NCBI GenBank assembly: GCA_018266555.1
Contig: JAFEAF010000014.1
Coordinates: 1 to 64,000 of the forward strand
Reading direction: 5' to 3'
DNA: 64,000 nt
Origin: Bacteroidota bacterium
GTDB lineage: Bacteria > Bacteroidota > Bacteroidia > Chitinophagales > Chitinophagaceae
How positions within the stretch are numbered: the first letter of the stretch is position 1; each line of letters begins with the position of its first letter. The notes under the pieces were generated by a model that saw nothing but the letters and a program-made list of their open reading frames with translations, was not told the DNA's origin and searched no databases. Shown here piece after piece: positions 16,785-24,895 of the stretch. Made by a program: the position numbers and the translations under genes.

Positions 16785-17414
16785 ATGAAGAAACTATTTT
16801 TCATTTTTTCTCTCCTTTTCTTATCCAATTTTTCAAACGCTCAGAAAGAATTGCAACAGGTCGCAAACTATTATTTTCGATTAAATCCATTTAATGAAAA
16901 GATCAGTAGTTTTCTCCGGCAACTGATGAATGATTCTGAAATCATGAACCCGGTAGTTATAAAACGTACAGACACATCATTGTTCTATTTCAAAGGAGAT
17001 TATAAAAATTTCAATCCTTTTTTCTTCAAGCCCGTGAGGACAATGGTTGTCTTTGCTGAGAAGGAAATAATCCTGAATGACTCATTACATCTTCTTGACA
17101 CTGTGATAACTTATCAAATAGCCGGTTACTCACCTGATGGAGAAGAAGGTGTTAAGGACGTCATGCAGGAATTCAAACGGTTTGACCGTAAGTATCTCAA
17201 AAAATTCAAATCAAGTGATTTTACCGAATTAAAATCAAATGGTGAAGTTTATGGTGGAATCCGGAATTATTTTACCGGTCTTTCATATTTGTCGCCATTG
17301 TCAGCAGCCTGGCAAAAAATTGGTGACAACCGTGGAAATGTTTTTGTAATCACATTACGTTTTAAAATGAGTGAAAATGATGCCATATTACCAGTAACGC
17401 CGTATGGCTTTTAG
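16785..17414 (+). CDS. exported protein of unknown function
   Basis: Protein of 209 residues with a clear signal peptide (MKKLFFIFSLLFLSNFSNAQ). I do not recognise the mature part. It is rich in Phe, Tyr and Lys, with the readable stretches FRLNPFNEKISSFLRQLMND, YQIAGYSPDGEEGVKDVMQE and SYLSPLSAAWQKIGDNRGNV. No cysteines occur in the mature protein, and no transmembrane segment follows the signal, so a periplasmic or secreted location is likely. It begins 12 bases after the half-TSUP gene. Its last nine codons overlap the 3' end of the convergent NlpC/P60 gene by 27 bases. Confidence 0.7.
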   Translation: MKKLFFIFSLLFLSNFSNAQKELQQVANYYFRLNPFNEKISSFLRQLMNDSEIMNPVVIKRTDTSLFYFKGDYKNFNPFFFKPVRTMVVFAEKEIILNDSLHLLDTVITYQIAGYSPDGEEGVKDVMQEFKRFDRKYLKKFKSSDFTELKSNGEVYGGIRNYFTGLSYLSPLSAAWQKIGDNRGNVFVITLRFKMSENDAILPVTPYGF

Positions 17415-18152
17415 CCGATGTGTTTTCTTTCCTGTTTCAGAATTAATAATTCCCTTTTCCGTTATAATATCAATTCTTACTTTTCCTGAAGCATGAATAA
17501 TCAGTTCGCTACTGAGCAGGATTCCTACATGAACAATTTCTTCTTTATCATTAAAAAAAGCGAGATCTCCGGTTAAAGCATCTTTTAATTTTTTAATGCG
17601 CTTCCCGGTTTGCACCTGTTGCCAGGCATCACGAGGCAGATCAATCCCAATCATTTTGAATATAGTTTTTGAAAAACCGCTGCAATCAACTCCCAATGGT
17701 GTTCTTCCTCCCCAGAGATAAGGGGCATTCAGCCATTGCTTGCTTAATCTTTCAACGGATAAAGCATCAGGGCTGACTTCATTCCGGTTTATTTTATTTC
17801 CAGAAAACCGGTATTCAATTTTTCCGAATTTTCCTACGGAGCCGTCAAAACCCAGCAACGAAGCTCCGGCAGATATATGCATCGGTTTACCATCTGTTTC
17901 TATGGCACTAAAAAGGTCAGAGCTTAACCACAGGTTATCAGGTATGAGTAAATTACCGGCTATTTCTTCCATGTGGGATACGGTGATCCATCCTTCATAG
18001 TTATCCGGAATGGATTGGATCCTCGCCCATTTCTTTTTTTGCTTTAAAACGATCATAGTTTCTCCAAACAGCAATTGGTTCACCATTTCACTTTTATGAG
18101 AGGCTCTTTTCCGAACCGGCGAAACCGGTACTTTACAGGCTGCAAATTCCAT
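17388..18152 (-). CDS. NlpC/P60 (C40) peptidase with SH3 domains
   Basis: Cell-wall hydrolase of 254 residues that likely cuts gamma-D-glutamyl-diaminopimelate links in peptidoglycan. Residues 1-120 contain SH3b-like segments (SHKSEMVNQLLFGETMIVL and WARIQSIPDNYEGWITVS). The C40 domain begins near residue 135 with YLWGGRTPLGVDCSGFSK, carrying the catalytic Cys. The catalytic His is in EEIVHVGILL and the third polar residue in IIHASGKV. No signal peptide is evident, which is common for this YkfC-like type that can act on recycled muropeptides in the cytosol. It diverges from an ECF sigma gene and converges with the gene to its left. Confidence 0.9.
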   Translation of the reverse strand: MEFAACKVPVSPVRKRASHKSEMVNQLLFGETMIVLKQKKKWARIQSIPDNYEGWITVSHMEEIAGNLLIPDNLWLSSDLFSAIETDGKPMHISAGASLLGFDGSVGKFGKIEYRFSGNKINRNEVSPDALSVERLSKQWLNAPYLWGGRTPLGVDCSGFSKTIFKMIGIDLPRDAWQQVQTGKRIKKLKDALTGDLAFFNDKEEIVHVGILLSSELIIHASGKVRIDIITEKGIINSETGKKTHRLKAIRRYW

Positions 18153-18186
18153 GAATTATTTTTTGAAATGTTTTAAATATTTTCGG

Positions 18187-18194
18187 CAAAAATA
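18187..18194 (-). promoter_or_regulatory. -7 promoter element (TATTTTTG)
   Basis: Perfect TAnnTTTG on the minus strand, 34 bases before the NlpC/P60 start, in the short divergent gap shared with the ECF sigma gene. Confidence 0.45.
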
Positions 18195-18233
18195 CTATGA
18201 AAACATACCGAACTTGCATCTATTTAAGATCAA

Positions 18234-18836
18234 ATGGTTTATTTTTCATTGTTGAATGCAGAAAAATATCAAAAGCTGACGGATCAGCAATTGCTGGATC
18301 ACTTTTATGCCGATCATAACAATGAGTGGCTGGGGATTTTGCTGCAACGCTACACTTTATTATTGCTGGGTCTTTGTATGAAGTATCTTAAAAATGAAGA
18401 GCAGGCAAAAGACAGCGTTCAACAGGTATTCCTGAAAGTAATAACAGAGGTTCAAAAATATAAAGTAGAATATTTCAAATCGTGGATTTATATGGTTGCA
18501 AAAAACCATTGCCTGATGATCTTAAGGGACCGGCAATGGAAAACGCCAATAGAAATATCAGAGAAATTAAAAATTTCCGCAGAAGAGGGGGAAGACAAAC
18601 AAGCTTTGTTGCTAAATGATCATATACTGGATTTGATGGCTGACGCACTGAAAGAACTAAATCCCGAGCAGCAACAATGTGTAACTTTGTTTTACCTGAA
18701 TAAAAAAAGTTACCAGGAAATAAGTGATACTACCGGTTATAATTTACTGCAGGTAAAAAGTTATATTCAGAACGGGAAAAGGAACCTGCGCCTGCTGGTT
18801 GATAAAAAATTAAAAAAAGTAGAAAGCCGCACCTGA
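18234..18836 (+). CDS. ECF-type RNA polymerase sigma factor
   Basis: Alternative sigma factor of 200 residues. Region 2 spans about residues 20-95 (LLGLCMKYLKNEEQAKDSVQQVFLKV with the core-binding and -10-recognition helices, then FKSWIYMVAKNHCLMILRD). Region 4 spans about residues 135-190 (LKELNPEQQQCVTLFYLNKKSYQEISDTTG), a helix-turn-helix that reads the -35 box. No extra C-terminal domain is present. Two bases after its stop comes a small gene with a C-terminal membrane helix, the usual layout of a sigma/anti-sigma pair. Regulon unknown. Confident as to family. Confidence 0.92.
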   Translation: MVYFSLLNAEKYQKLTDQQLLDHFYADHNNEWLGILLQRYTLLLLGLCMKYLKNEEQAKDSVQQVFLKVITEVQKYKVEYFKSWIYMVAKNHCLMILRDRQWKTPIEISEKLKISAEEGEDKQALLLNDHILDLMADALKELNPEQQQCVTLFYLNKKSYQEISDTTGYNLLQVKSYIQNGKRNLRLLVDKKLKKVESRT

Positions 18837-18837
18837 T

Positions 18838-19194
18838 ATGGAGGAAAACTATAAAGACATATTATCTCATCTTTCCACAGATATTGACCAGGAAATGTTA
18901 TTGCAATACCTGCAAGGCAAACTCAGGGGTGAAAAAAAGCATGAAATAGAAAAAAAACTTCTTGAGAATGAATTTGCTGATGAAGCACTGGAAGGTTTGC
19001 AACAGTTCAAAAACAAACAACAATTGTCTTATACCGTTGAAATGCTTAACCGTAACCTGAAAAAGAAACTGGAGCTTAAGAAAAAACGCCGGCAAAAATT
19101 ACAGCTCAAAGATCAACCCTGGCTTTATATCACCATCCTGATCCTTATACTTTTAATTGTAATCAGCTATATTGTCATACGCAAATTGTTATAA
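18838..19194 (+). CDS. probable small anti-sigma factor, membrane anchored
   Basis: Protein of 118 residues: a mostly helical cytosolic part (IDQEMLLQYLQGKLRGEKKH, then LLENEFADEALEGLQQF), a very basic stretch near residues 75-90 (KKKLELKKKRRQKLQ) and one C-terminal transmembrane helix (ITILILILLIVISYIVI). The segment around residues 18-50 resembles the start of zinc-finger-like anti-sigma domains in Bacteroidota, but no Cys/His zinc site is present. The basic residues before the helix place the N-terminus in the cytosol. Position two bases after an ECF sigma gene is the main argument; the sequence alone would not identify it. Confidence 0.6.
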   Translation: MEENYKDILSHLSTDIDQEMLLQYLQGKLRGEKKHEIEKKLLENEFADEALEGLQQFKNKQQLSYTVEMLNRNLKKKLELKKKRRQKLQLKDQPWLYITILILILLIVISYIVIRKLL

Positions 19195-19370
19195 TAACTT
19201 TGCTGAATAGCTATCCTATTTTGCTATTTGTTGTGAATTACATTAATGTTTTTCACTATTTTTCCACCATTTTCCGGCCAAAATGAACTTACTATTAATT
19301 TTTATGTGCCAGCAAATTATTTATTTAAAAAGGATCGTACTTTTTGCAATAATCACCTTAAATTGTATTT

Positions 19371-19859
19371 ATGCAATGGGAGCTTTTAAGCAGTATCACA
19401 GAACCTTTCGAATTTATTTTATGGCACCATAAAAAAATACTGCTTACCCTGACTTTTCATCCCGGTACCAATTCTGTAAGAGTGGAATCAGAAAAAGAAA
19501 GAAGAGTGTTCCTCATCCGCAATGAAGGGTTTTTGAAAAGCAAAACGGTTTTGAGAAATGAATACGGAGTCCAGATCGGACAAATCCGTCATGAAAACAA
19601 AGAACATTATATTGAAATGGGAAATCAAAAATATTTATACCTCATACGGAATAACTCCATTCCTGAAGTACTGATTTATAAAGATTCGAAAGAAAATCCG
19701 GTTATTGTTTGTGAACTAAATTTTACCAACAATTATTTTTCAAACAACAAAAACCTACCGGCTAAAGTTGAACCAAGCCTCCTCCTTTCATTATGCTGGC
19801 ACCTGCTGGGACCGAAATCCAGGGAAAAATCAACAATACTGTTATTACAGGAAGAATAA
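19371..19859 (+). CDS. conserved-looking protein of unknown function
   Basis: Soluble 162-residue protein with no signal peptide and no membrane segment. It is beta-rich, with alternating strands and turns such as RRVFLIRNEGFLKSKTVLRN, EYGVQIGQIRHENKEHYIEM and YLYLIRNNSIPEVLIYKD. This run of short antiparallel strands recalls LURP-one/tubby-like barrels, but I cannot confirm it. The C-terminal segment PSLLLSLCWHLLGPKSREKS is more hydrophobic. It starts 176 bases after the sigma/anti-sigma pair, and its stop is four bases from that of the convergent Mur ligase. A fold match would be decisive. Confidence 0.6.
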   Translation: MQWELLSSITEPFEFILWHHKKILLTLTFHPGTNSVRVESEKERRVFLIRNEGFLKSKTVLRNEYGVQIGQIRHENKEHYIEMGNQKYLYLIRNNSIPEVLIYKDSKENPVIVCELNFTNNYFSNNKNLPAKVEPSLLLSLCWHLLGPKSREKSTILLLQEE

Positions 19860-19862
19860 TTT

Positions 19863-21242
19863 TTACAAATCACTCCAAATTTTTTTTGCAAAATCTTCCA
19901 ATGAAGGATCCCGTGCGCCCATGAGCAACAAAACGCAGTCATGAGTAAGATGAGGACGCACCAATTTTAAAAAATTATTCCTATTCTCAACAAAAAATGC
20001 AGACTTGCCGGTTGTGCTTAAATCCTGAATAAGATCATTAGCGGAAATTGTTTTCTCTGCTGTACCTCCGGCATAAAATATTTCACTCATCCATATTTCA
20101 TCCTGCGGCCGTAACACATTCCCTATTTCCGATACAAAATCATTTCTCAAAAACCGGGTAGGCCCATATCCATGCGGTTGAAACCATGCAATCACTTTTG
20201 AAGCTATCAACTGGCAGGCACTGATTGCCGCCGCACATTTTACCGGGTTATGTGCAAAGTCATCAATCACCCATACTCCGTTTTTATTTCCAAGTACCTG
20301 GTTTCTCCGGTAAATACCTTCGTATTTTTTTAAAGCCTCTGCACAAGTTGACAAGCTTACCCCCAACTGATTTGCTGTTGCCACTGCTGCAATAGCGTTT
20401 TCCATATTATGTTTTCCCAATAATTTCAGCTCAAATGATTCTCCATTTATTTTAAAAGAATTATTCAACCCTTTTTGATTAAACCCGGAAGCCATAAAAC
20501 CAGCAATGGATTCTATATCCGTAGAAAAATCCTGTTTACTGTTTTGAGAAAGTGTTTTTGCCAGTTTATTGGATTGGTTTACGATAAAATATTTGCTGTT
20601 ATTTTTGAACGTGGTGAAGATATCCATCAGCGTGTCCACTTCTTTATGGTCTTTATCTACATTCAATAATATGCCAATCTCCGGATGATATTGAACAATG
20701 GAGCCGTCGCTTTCATCTGCTTCTATCACTAACCATTCACCGGTTCCTACTTTTGCATTCCCGATTTTTCCTTTTCTTATAATACTTGTCAGCCCTGCCC
20801 CGCTGATAATGCCCGGGTTTAATCCTGCAAATTCCAAAATATCAAATAACATGGCGCTGGTAGTGCTCTTGCCACTGGTTCCACCTACAGCAATTGTCTT
20901 TTTACTTTTTGCAATCAATGCAAGAAGTTCGGCTCGCTTGATGACAGGAATATTTAATTGTTTCGCCTTTTGTATTTCCACTACAGTTTCTTCCACGGCT
21001 GTTGATGCCACAACGAGATCCGTGTCTTTTGTAATTCCTTCTCCATTCTGCAAAAAGCAATGAATACCCTCCGCTTCCAGTTTGGATTGTATTTCATTAT
21101 ACTCTCCTGTTTTAAAAAACCGGTCGCTGCCGGAAACATTTTTACCAACACCATTCAGGTATTGAGCAAGGGCACTCATGCCGCTTCCGGCAATGCCGAT
21201 AAAAAAGGGATTCTTAAAATCTTTAAGTGAAGCAATCATCAT
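19863..21242 (-). CDS. Mur ligase family protein (MurC/Mpl-like variant)
   Basis: ATP-dependent amide ligase of the Mur family, about 459 residues. The N-terminal Rossmann domain opens FFIGIAGSGMSALAQYLNG, matching the UDP-binding loop of MurC. The central ATPase has GGTSGKSTTSAM instead of the MurC GTHGKTTTTAM, and VIEADESDGSI with the Mg-binding acidic residues. The C-terminal domain has VIDDFAHNPVKCAAAI and HGYGPTRFLRNDF. These altered residues and the absence of a mur gene cluster suggest a paralogue, perhaps in peptidoglycan recycling, not the essential MurC. The ATG start was chosen over an in-frame TTG upstream. It is 21 bases downstream of a YdeI-like gene on the same strand. Confidence 0.8.
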   Translation of the reverse strand: MMIASLKDFKNPFFIGIAGSGMSALAQYLNGVGKNVSGSDRFFKTGEYNEIQSKLEAEGIHCFLQNGEGITKDTDLVVASTAVEETVVEIQKAKQLNIPVIKRAELLALIAKSKKTIAVGGTSGKSTTSAMLFDILEFAGLNPGIISGAGLTSIIRKGKIGNAKVGTGEWLVIEADESDGSIVQYHPEIGILLNVDKDHKEVDTLMDIFTTFKNNSKYFIVNQSNKLAKTLSQNSKQDFSTDIESIAGFMASGFNQKGLNNSFKINGESFELKLLGKHNMENAIAAVATANQLGVSLSTCAEALKKYEGIYRRNQVLGNKNGVWVIDDFAHNPVKCAAAISACQLIASKVIAWFQPHGYGPTRFLRNDFVSEIGNVLRPQDEIWMSEIFYAGGTAEKTISANDLIQDLSTTGKSAFFVENRNNFLKLVRPHLTHDCVLLLMGARDPSLEDFAKKIWSDL

Positions 21243-21263
21243 GCAAAGAAAAGACAATCTGTT

Positions 21264-21776
21264 TTATGGATTTCTTTTTTCCCGTTCATTGCGCATCATC
21301 ACATTAAAGCCCATGTGTTTTACTAATGCTGAAACAGCCTTAGCTATTCGTTTGGTTTTCGTGGGCTCTGTTTTGGCGCCTTCTATCCATTTGCTGAAAT
21401 AATTCTGATGCGATTTGGGGAGTGTGTTAAAAAATTTTTCTGCACCGGGTTCGTCATTCAGGCACTCCATAAATTCTGCATTGAGCCGGTACTGTTGCAA
21501 ATCCTCTTCCAACTGCACTTTCATCATGGCGCCTTTCTTTTTCCGGATTCCTTTTCTCATTGTTTTATTCAAAGCCATGATAAAGCTGCCACCGCCCATT
21601 GGTAATAATGCAATGCCGTTTATGGAGTATTGATCCAGTTTTCCTTTTACCCGAAACGATTTTTTATTTCCGGGTTTTAGCTTTTTTGCGATGTCGGCAG
21701 AGATTTCAATATAGGTCCATCCTGTCTTTTCACCCTGCTCGTCAAACTGCTGTATCGTGGTTGTAAAACGAATCAT
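21264..21776 (-). CDS. DUF1905/YdeI-like (OmdA) protein
   Basis: Soluble protein of about 170 residues with two parts. Residues 1-95 match DUF1905, a small beta barrel (FTTTIQQFDEQGEKTGWTYI, then SFRVKGKLDQYSINGIALLP). The C-terminal half matches the bacteriocin-protection YdeI/OmdA helical domain (NTLPKSHQNYFSKWIEGAKT, then RIAKAVSALVKHMGFN). The start at MIRFTTTIQQ was preferred because the upstream in-frame extension is hydrophobic and unlike the family. Members are widespread but their molecular role is unclear. It is probably co-transcribed with the Mur ligase 21 bases downstream. Confidence 0.78.
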   Translation of the reverse strand: MIRFTTTIQQFDEQGEKTGWTYIEISADIAKKLKPGNKKSFRVKGKLDQYSINGIALLPMGGGSFIMALNKTMRKGIRKKKGAMMKVQLEEDLQQYRLNAEFMECLNDEPGAEKFFNTLPKSHQNYFSKWIEGAKTEPTKTKRIAKAVSALVKHMGFNVMMRNEREKRNP

Positions 21777-21933
21777 CAGGCAAATATGAAACAAACTTAA
21801 CATGGATCGGTCTATCTTCAAAAACAGAATAATACCGTTCTTCATCCTTTTAGATAACATTATAAAAACAGTAACATACCACTGTTTATTTTCGCTATCT
21901 TAACAAAAGCCTGAACCTGATAACATTGATTGC

Positions 21934-24357
21934 ATGAGAACATTATTGATATTGTTTAAAAAAAGAAGCCCTCTCCTTTTCTTTTTTGCTTTCTTATTCA
22001 TGCAACATCCGTTGCGGGCGCAGGAAACTCTGGTCGCCTTTAGTATTGTCAATTCGAAAAAAGAAGCTGTTCCTTCTGCTACAATCAATATTGTCAATAA
22101 AGCAGACACTACGAAGCATTGGAATAAAATAGCGGATAGCAGCGGGAAGGCAGATTTCAACTTGATAAAAGGAGATCGCTATCTCGTTAGAATAAGTTCG
22201 GTGAATTACCAGTTTTTTGAAAAGCAAATCAACATAACAGGTAATCAAAAAAACTTCTTTTTCACTATGGAGCCATTACCCAAAATTTTAAATGCCGTTA
22301 CCATTACCTCATCAAGGCCACTGATGCGCCAGGAAGATGACAAAACCATTGTGGATCCGGAAAACCTGGTAGCCATGTCAACCAGCGGATATGAAGTGCT
22401 GGAAAAAACTCCGGGACTATTTATTGACCAGGATGGAAATGTTTATATCAGCAGTATGACTCCCGCTACAGTTTATATCAATGGGCGGGATATGAAGATG
22501 AGTGCAGCAGATATGGCTACGCTGTTGAAAAATCTTCCACCAAACGCTATTTCTAAAATAGAAATCCTTCGCACACCCTCTGCAAAATATGATGCCAGCA
22601 GTTCAGGTGGGATTGTAAATGTGGTTTTAAAACGTGGTGTAAAAATTGGCAAAACCGGAAGCATACATACCGGAATACAGCAAGGTACTTATGGCAATCA
22701 ATTCATCGGGATCAATATGAATAATAATGATGGGAAGAAAAATTCATACATCAACCTCAATTACAGCAGGCGAAACAGTTATGAAAATATTGTCACCAAT
22801 CGTTTGTTTGCTGCAGATACCATATTAAGCCAGGATGCGAAAACAAAATATCTTGCTCATTCGTTTTATGCCGGTTATGGCTTGGGTGATTCTTTAGGAA
22901 AAAACTGGGACATAAATTTTTCTGGGAATATTTCATACAACAATTCCAACAATAGCAGCTATAATGAAAGCAGTATAAAAAAGATCAGTACTTCACAACT
23001 GCTGGCCGATAATCTAAGCCTGGTGAATAATACCGGGAGCTCTTTAGTGATTAGCAATGGTGTTGATGGTAAAATGAAAGTAGATACCCTGGGTTCTGAA
23101 TGGGACAATACCATATTCTACAGTTATGCATACAATCCAGCCAGCCAGCTTTTTTCAACCGACTATACCTATCCTTCTATTCCCGCAACAGGAGGCGATG
23201 GAGCCGAAATGAATAAACGAAATTATTTTTATCTTACTTCCGACCTGAAACTAAAAACAAAAAAAAGATTCATCTTTGAATCCGGCATAAAATCTTCATA
23301 TCATCAATTTGAGAACAATACAAATTATTTCACCGGGACCGGCAGCAACCGCAGTAAAGACTTTCAACGAACAAATACATTTCACTACACTGAAAATATC
23401 AATGCAGGTTATTTACAAGGCTCTCAAACTTTTGGTAAAGATGCTGTCATTAAGTTCGGTGCCCGGTTGGAAAATACCAATATGGTGGGCAAGCAGGTGA
23501 TTCCTTTTGATACTTCATTTGCCATTCACCGTACCGATCTTTTTCCCTATGTTTATCTGAGTAAAAATATAATGAAGATCGCCGGTTATGATCTGCGGGC
23601 CTATTTGGTATATCGGCGGACTATCAGCCGCCCTTCTTATGATTATCTGAATCCATTCCCAAAGTATGTAGATCAGTATTTGTATGAAACTGGGAATCCA
23701 TCATTGCGACCACAATTCACGAATAATTATGAAGCGAATATCAGCATTGATGAACGACCGATTGTAGCAATCGGCATGAATGATACCAAGGATATTTTTA
23801 CGAATGTGATGTATCAATCGGACAGCAGCCGCAGCGTAGCCTACAAAACCTACGACAACTTAGGCAAGAACAAAGAAGTGTATGCCAGAGTGCTGGGCGC
23901 CATCCCTCCGGGGAAAAAATATTTTTTTGTTGTAGTGGTCCAATACAATCATAATTTTTACCAGGGGCAATATGAAAACCAGCCCCTCTCCTACAAAAGA
24001 GGAAGCTGGACTTTTTTTACATATCAATCGCTCAAATTGGGTAAACATTCACAGCTTTCTCTTCATGGGTTTATGCGGCTGAAAGGGCAACAGCAGTTTT
24101 ATGAATTGAGCCCGTTTGGTTCATTGAATGCAAGCATCAACAGGAAGTTTTTAAAAGATAAATTAACCCTCACGCTGAGCATGATTGACATTTTCTTTAT
24201 GAATAAAAATAATTTTACTATCCGCCAGGGCAGTGTTGACGCCTACGGAACCCGGCAGACCGATAGCCGCAGAGCCGGTCTTAACATTCGATACAATTTT
24301 GGAATCCCGCAAAAAGAAAAGAAAGAAAATAAATTGCCGGATATAGAATCACAATAA
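21934..24357 (+). CDS. TonB-dependent receptor-like outer-membrane protein (OMP_b-brl_3)
   Basis: Outer-membrane barrel protein of 807 residues. After a signal peptide ending HPLRAQ, residues 30-115 form a carboxypeptidase-like domain (FSIVNSKKEAVPSATINI). A plug follows (residues 125-215), with TSGYEVLEKTPGLFIDQDGN and VYINGRDMKMS, then ISKIEILRTPSAKYDASSSG and GIVNVVLKR. The rest fits the OMP_b-brl_3 barrel; the final strand is RAGLNIRYNF, followed by a short basic tail. Such proteins lack a SusD partner, and their cargo, if any, is unknown. An imperfect -7 element (TATTTTCG) lies near 21890. It diverges from the YdeI-like gene. Confidence 0.87.
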   Translation: MRTLLILFKKRSPLLFFFAFLFMQHPLRAQETLVAFSIVNSKKEAVPSATINIVNKADTTKHWNKIADSSGKADFNLIKGDRYLVRISSVNYQFFEKQINITGNQKNFFFTMEPLPKILNAVTITSSRPLMRQEDDKTIVDPENLVAMSTSGYEVLEKTPGLFIDQDGNVYISSMTPATVYINGRDMKMSAADMATLLKNLPPNAISKIEILRTPSAKYDASSSGGIVNVVLKRGVKIGKTGSIHTGIQQGTYGNQFIGINMNNNDGKKNSYINLNYSRRNSYENIVTNRLFAADTILSQDAKTKYLAHSFYAGYGLGDSLGKNWDINFSGNISYNNSNNSSYNESSIKKISTSQLLADNLSLVNNTGSSLVISNGVDGKMKVDTLGSEWDNTIFYSYAYNPASQLFSTDYTYPSIPATGGDGAEMNKRNYFYLTSDLKLKTKKRFIFESGIKSSYHQFENNTNYFTGTGSNRSKDFQRTNTFHYTENINAGYLQGSQTFGKDAVIKFGARLENTNMVGKQVIPFDTSFAIHRTDLFPYVYLSKNIMKIAGYDLRAYLVYRRTISRPSYDYLNPFPKYVDQYLYETGNPSLRPQFTNNYEANISIDERPIVAIGMNDTKDIFTNVMYQSDSSRSVAYKTYDNLGKNKEVYARVLGAIPPGKKYFFVVVVQYNHNFYQGQYENQPLSYKRGSWTFFTYQSLKLGKHSQLSLHGFMRLKGQQQFYELSPFGSLNASINRKFLKDKLTLTLSMIDIFFMNKNNFTIRQGSVDAYGTRQTDSRRAGLNIRYNFGIPQKEKKENKLPDIESQ

Positions 24358-24372
24358 AAGAGTTTTATTACC

Positions 24373-24396
24373 AAAAAAGCCATCTCAAAGATGGCT
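24373..24396 (-). terminator. rho-independent terminator
   Basis: Perfect 8-base stem AGCCATCT/AGATGGCT with a three-base loop (24378-24396). On the minus strand the stem is followed by a run of six T (24373-24378 complement), so it ends the small basic protein gene; it may also stop transcription from the receptor gene on the plus strand. Confidence 0.8.
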
Positions 24397-24419
24397 CGAA
24401 GTAATTTAAGAAAACAGGA

Positions 24420-24665
24420 TTATTCGCCGGTATTAATCGCAACCAGGGGTTGCTTCGCTTTTTCTTTTTTGCTTTTTAAACTTACTTTTTTTTCTGCCCT
24501 TGCAAGGTCGGTTACAAATAATTTGCTGGCTCTTCGCACGGTTTTATTATATTTTTTTTCGGTCCAAACATCTTTGTAATCTGCAAGTGCAACAGCCAGT
24601 TTTTGCTGCACTTCTTTGCGCAGCTCTTTTACCCTGATTTTTTTTGTTTCTTGTTTCTTTCCCAT
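24420..24665 (-). CDS. small basic helical protein of unknown function
   Basis: Protein of 81 residues, about a third Lys or Arg, with heptad-like helical sequence (KELRKEVQQKLAVALADYKD, then RRASKLFVTDLARAEKK). No signal peptide, membrane helix or cysteine is present. The charge and helicity suggest nucleic-acid or ribosome association, but I recognise no family. It has a perfect intrinsic terminator immediately downstream and a 230-base upstream spacer, so it is a genuine transcription unit, not a shadow of another frame. The neighbouring upstream gene, coding a DsbA-fold protein, also ends in a Lys/Arg-rich tail. Confidence 0.62.
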   Translation of the reverse strand: MGKKQETKKIRVKELRKEVQQKLAVALADYKDVWTEKKYNKTVRRASKLFVTDLARAEKKVSLKSKKEKAKQPLVAINTGE

Positions 24666-24728
24666 ACTGGGTTTAATTTTTTGTTTTTACTAATTAAATC
24701 TGACTTAATGGGTAGAGCGCCTATTCAA

Positions 24729-24858
24729 TATTAAGATTTTTTGGGCTAATGAAAAATTAAATCTGGCAGAAAATGATATTTTGTTATACAGCATCACAAG
24801 AGTATCTGTTCAGCTAAAGATTATCTAATCGTTTGCTATTAAGGTCTTTTGAGCTAAT
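24729..24858. repeat. pair of imperfect 22-base direct repeats
   Basis: The copies lie at 24729-24750 and 24837-24858. Both begin TATTAAG and end GCTAAT, and they agree at 19 of 22 positions, 108 bases apart, in the spacer before the small basic protein gene. Role unknown; they could be paired protein-binding sites. Confidence 0.45.
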
Positions 24859-24895
24859 ACACTGTATTGCTTATAAAAATCAGAGCACCTCTTTT

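Noticed and set aside
17388..17414. frameshift suspected where convergent genes overlap
   Set aside because: Both proteins end with plausible C-termini; a 27-base convergent overlap also occurs at 30925-30951.
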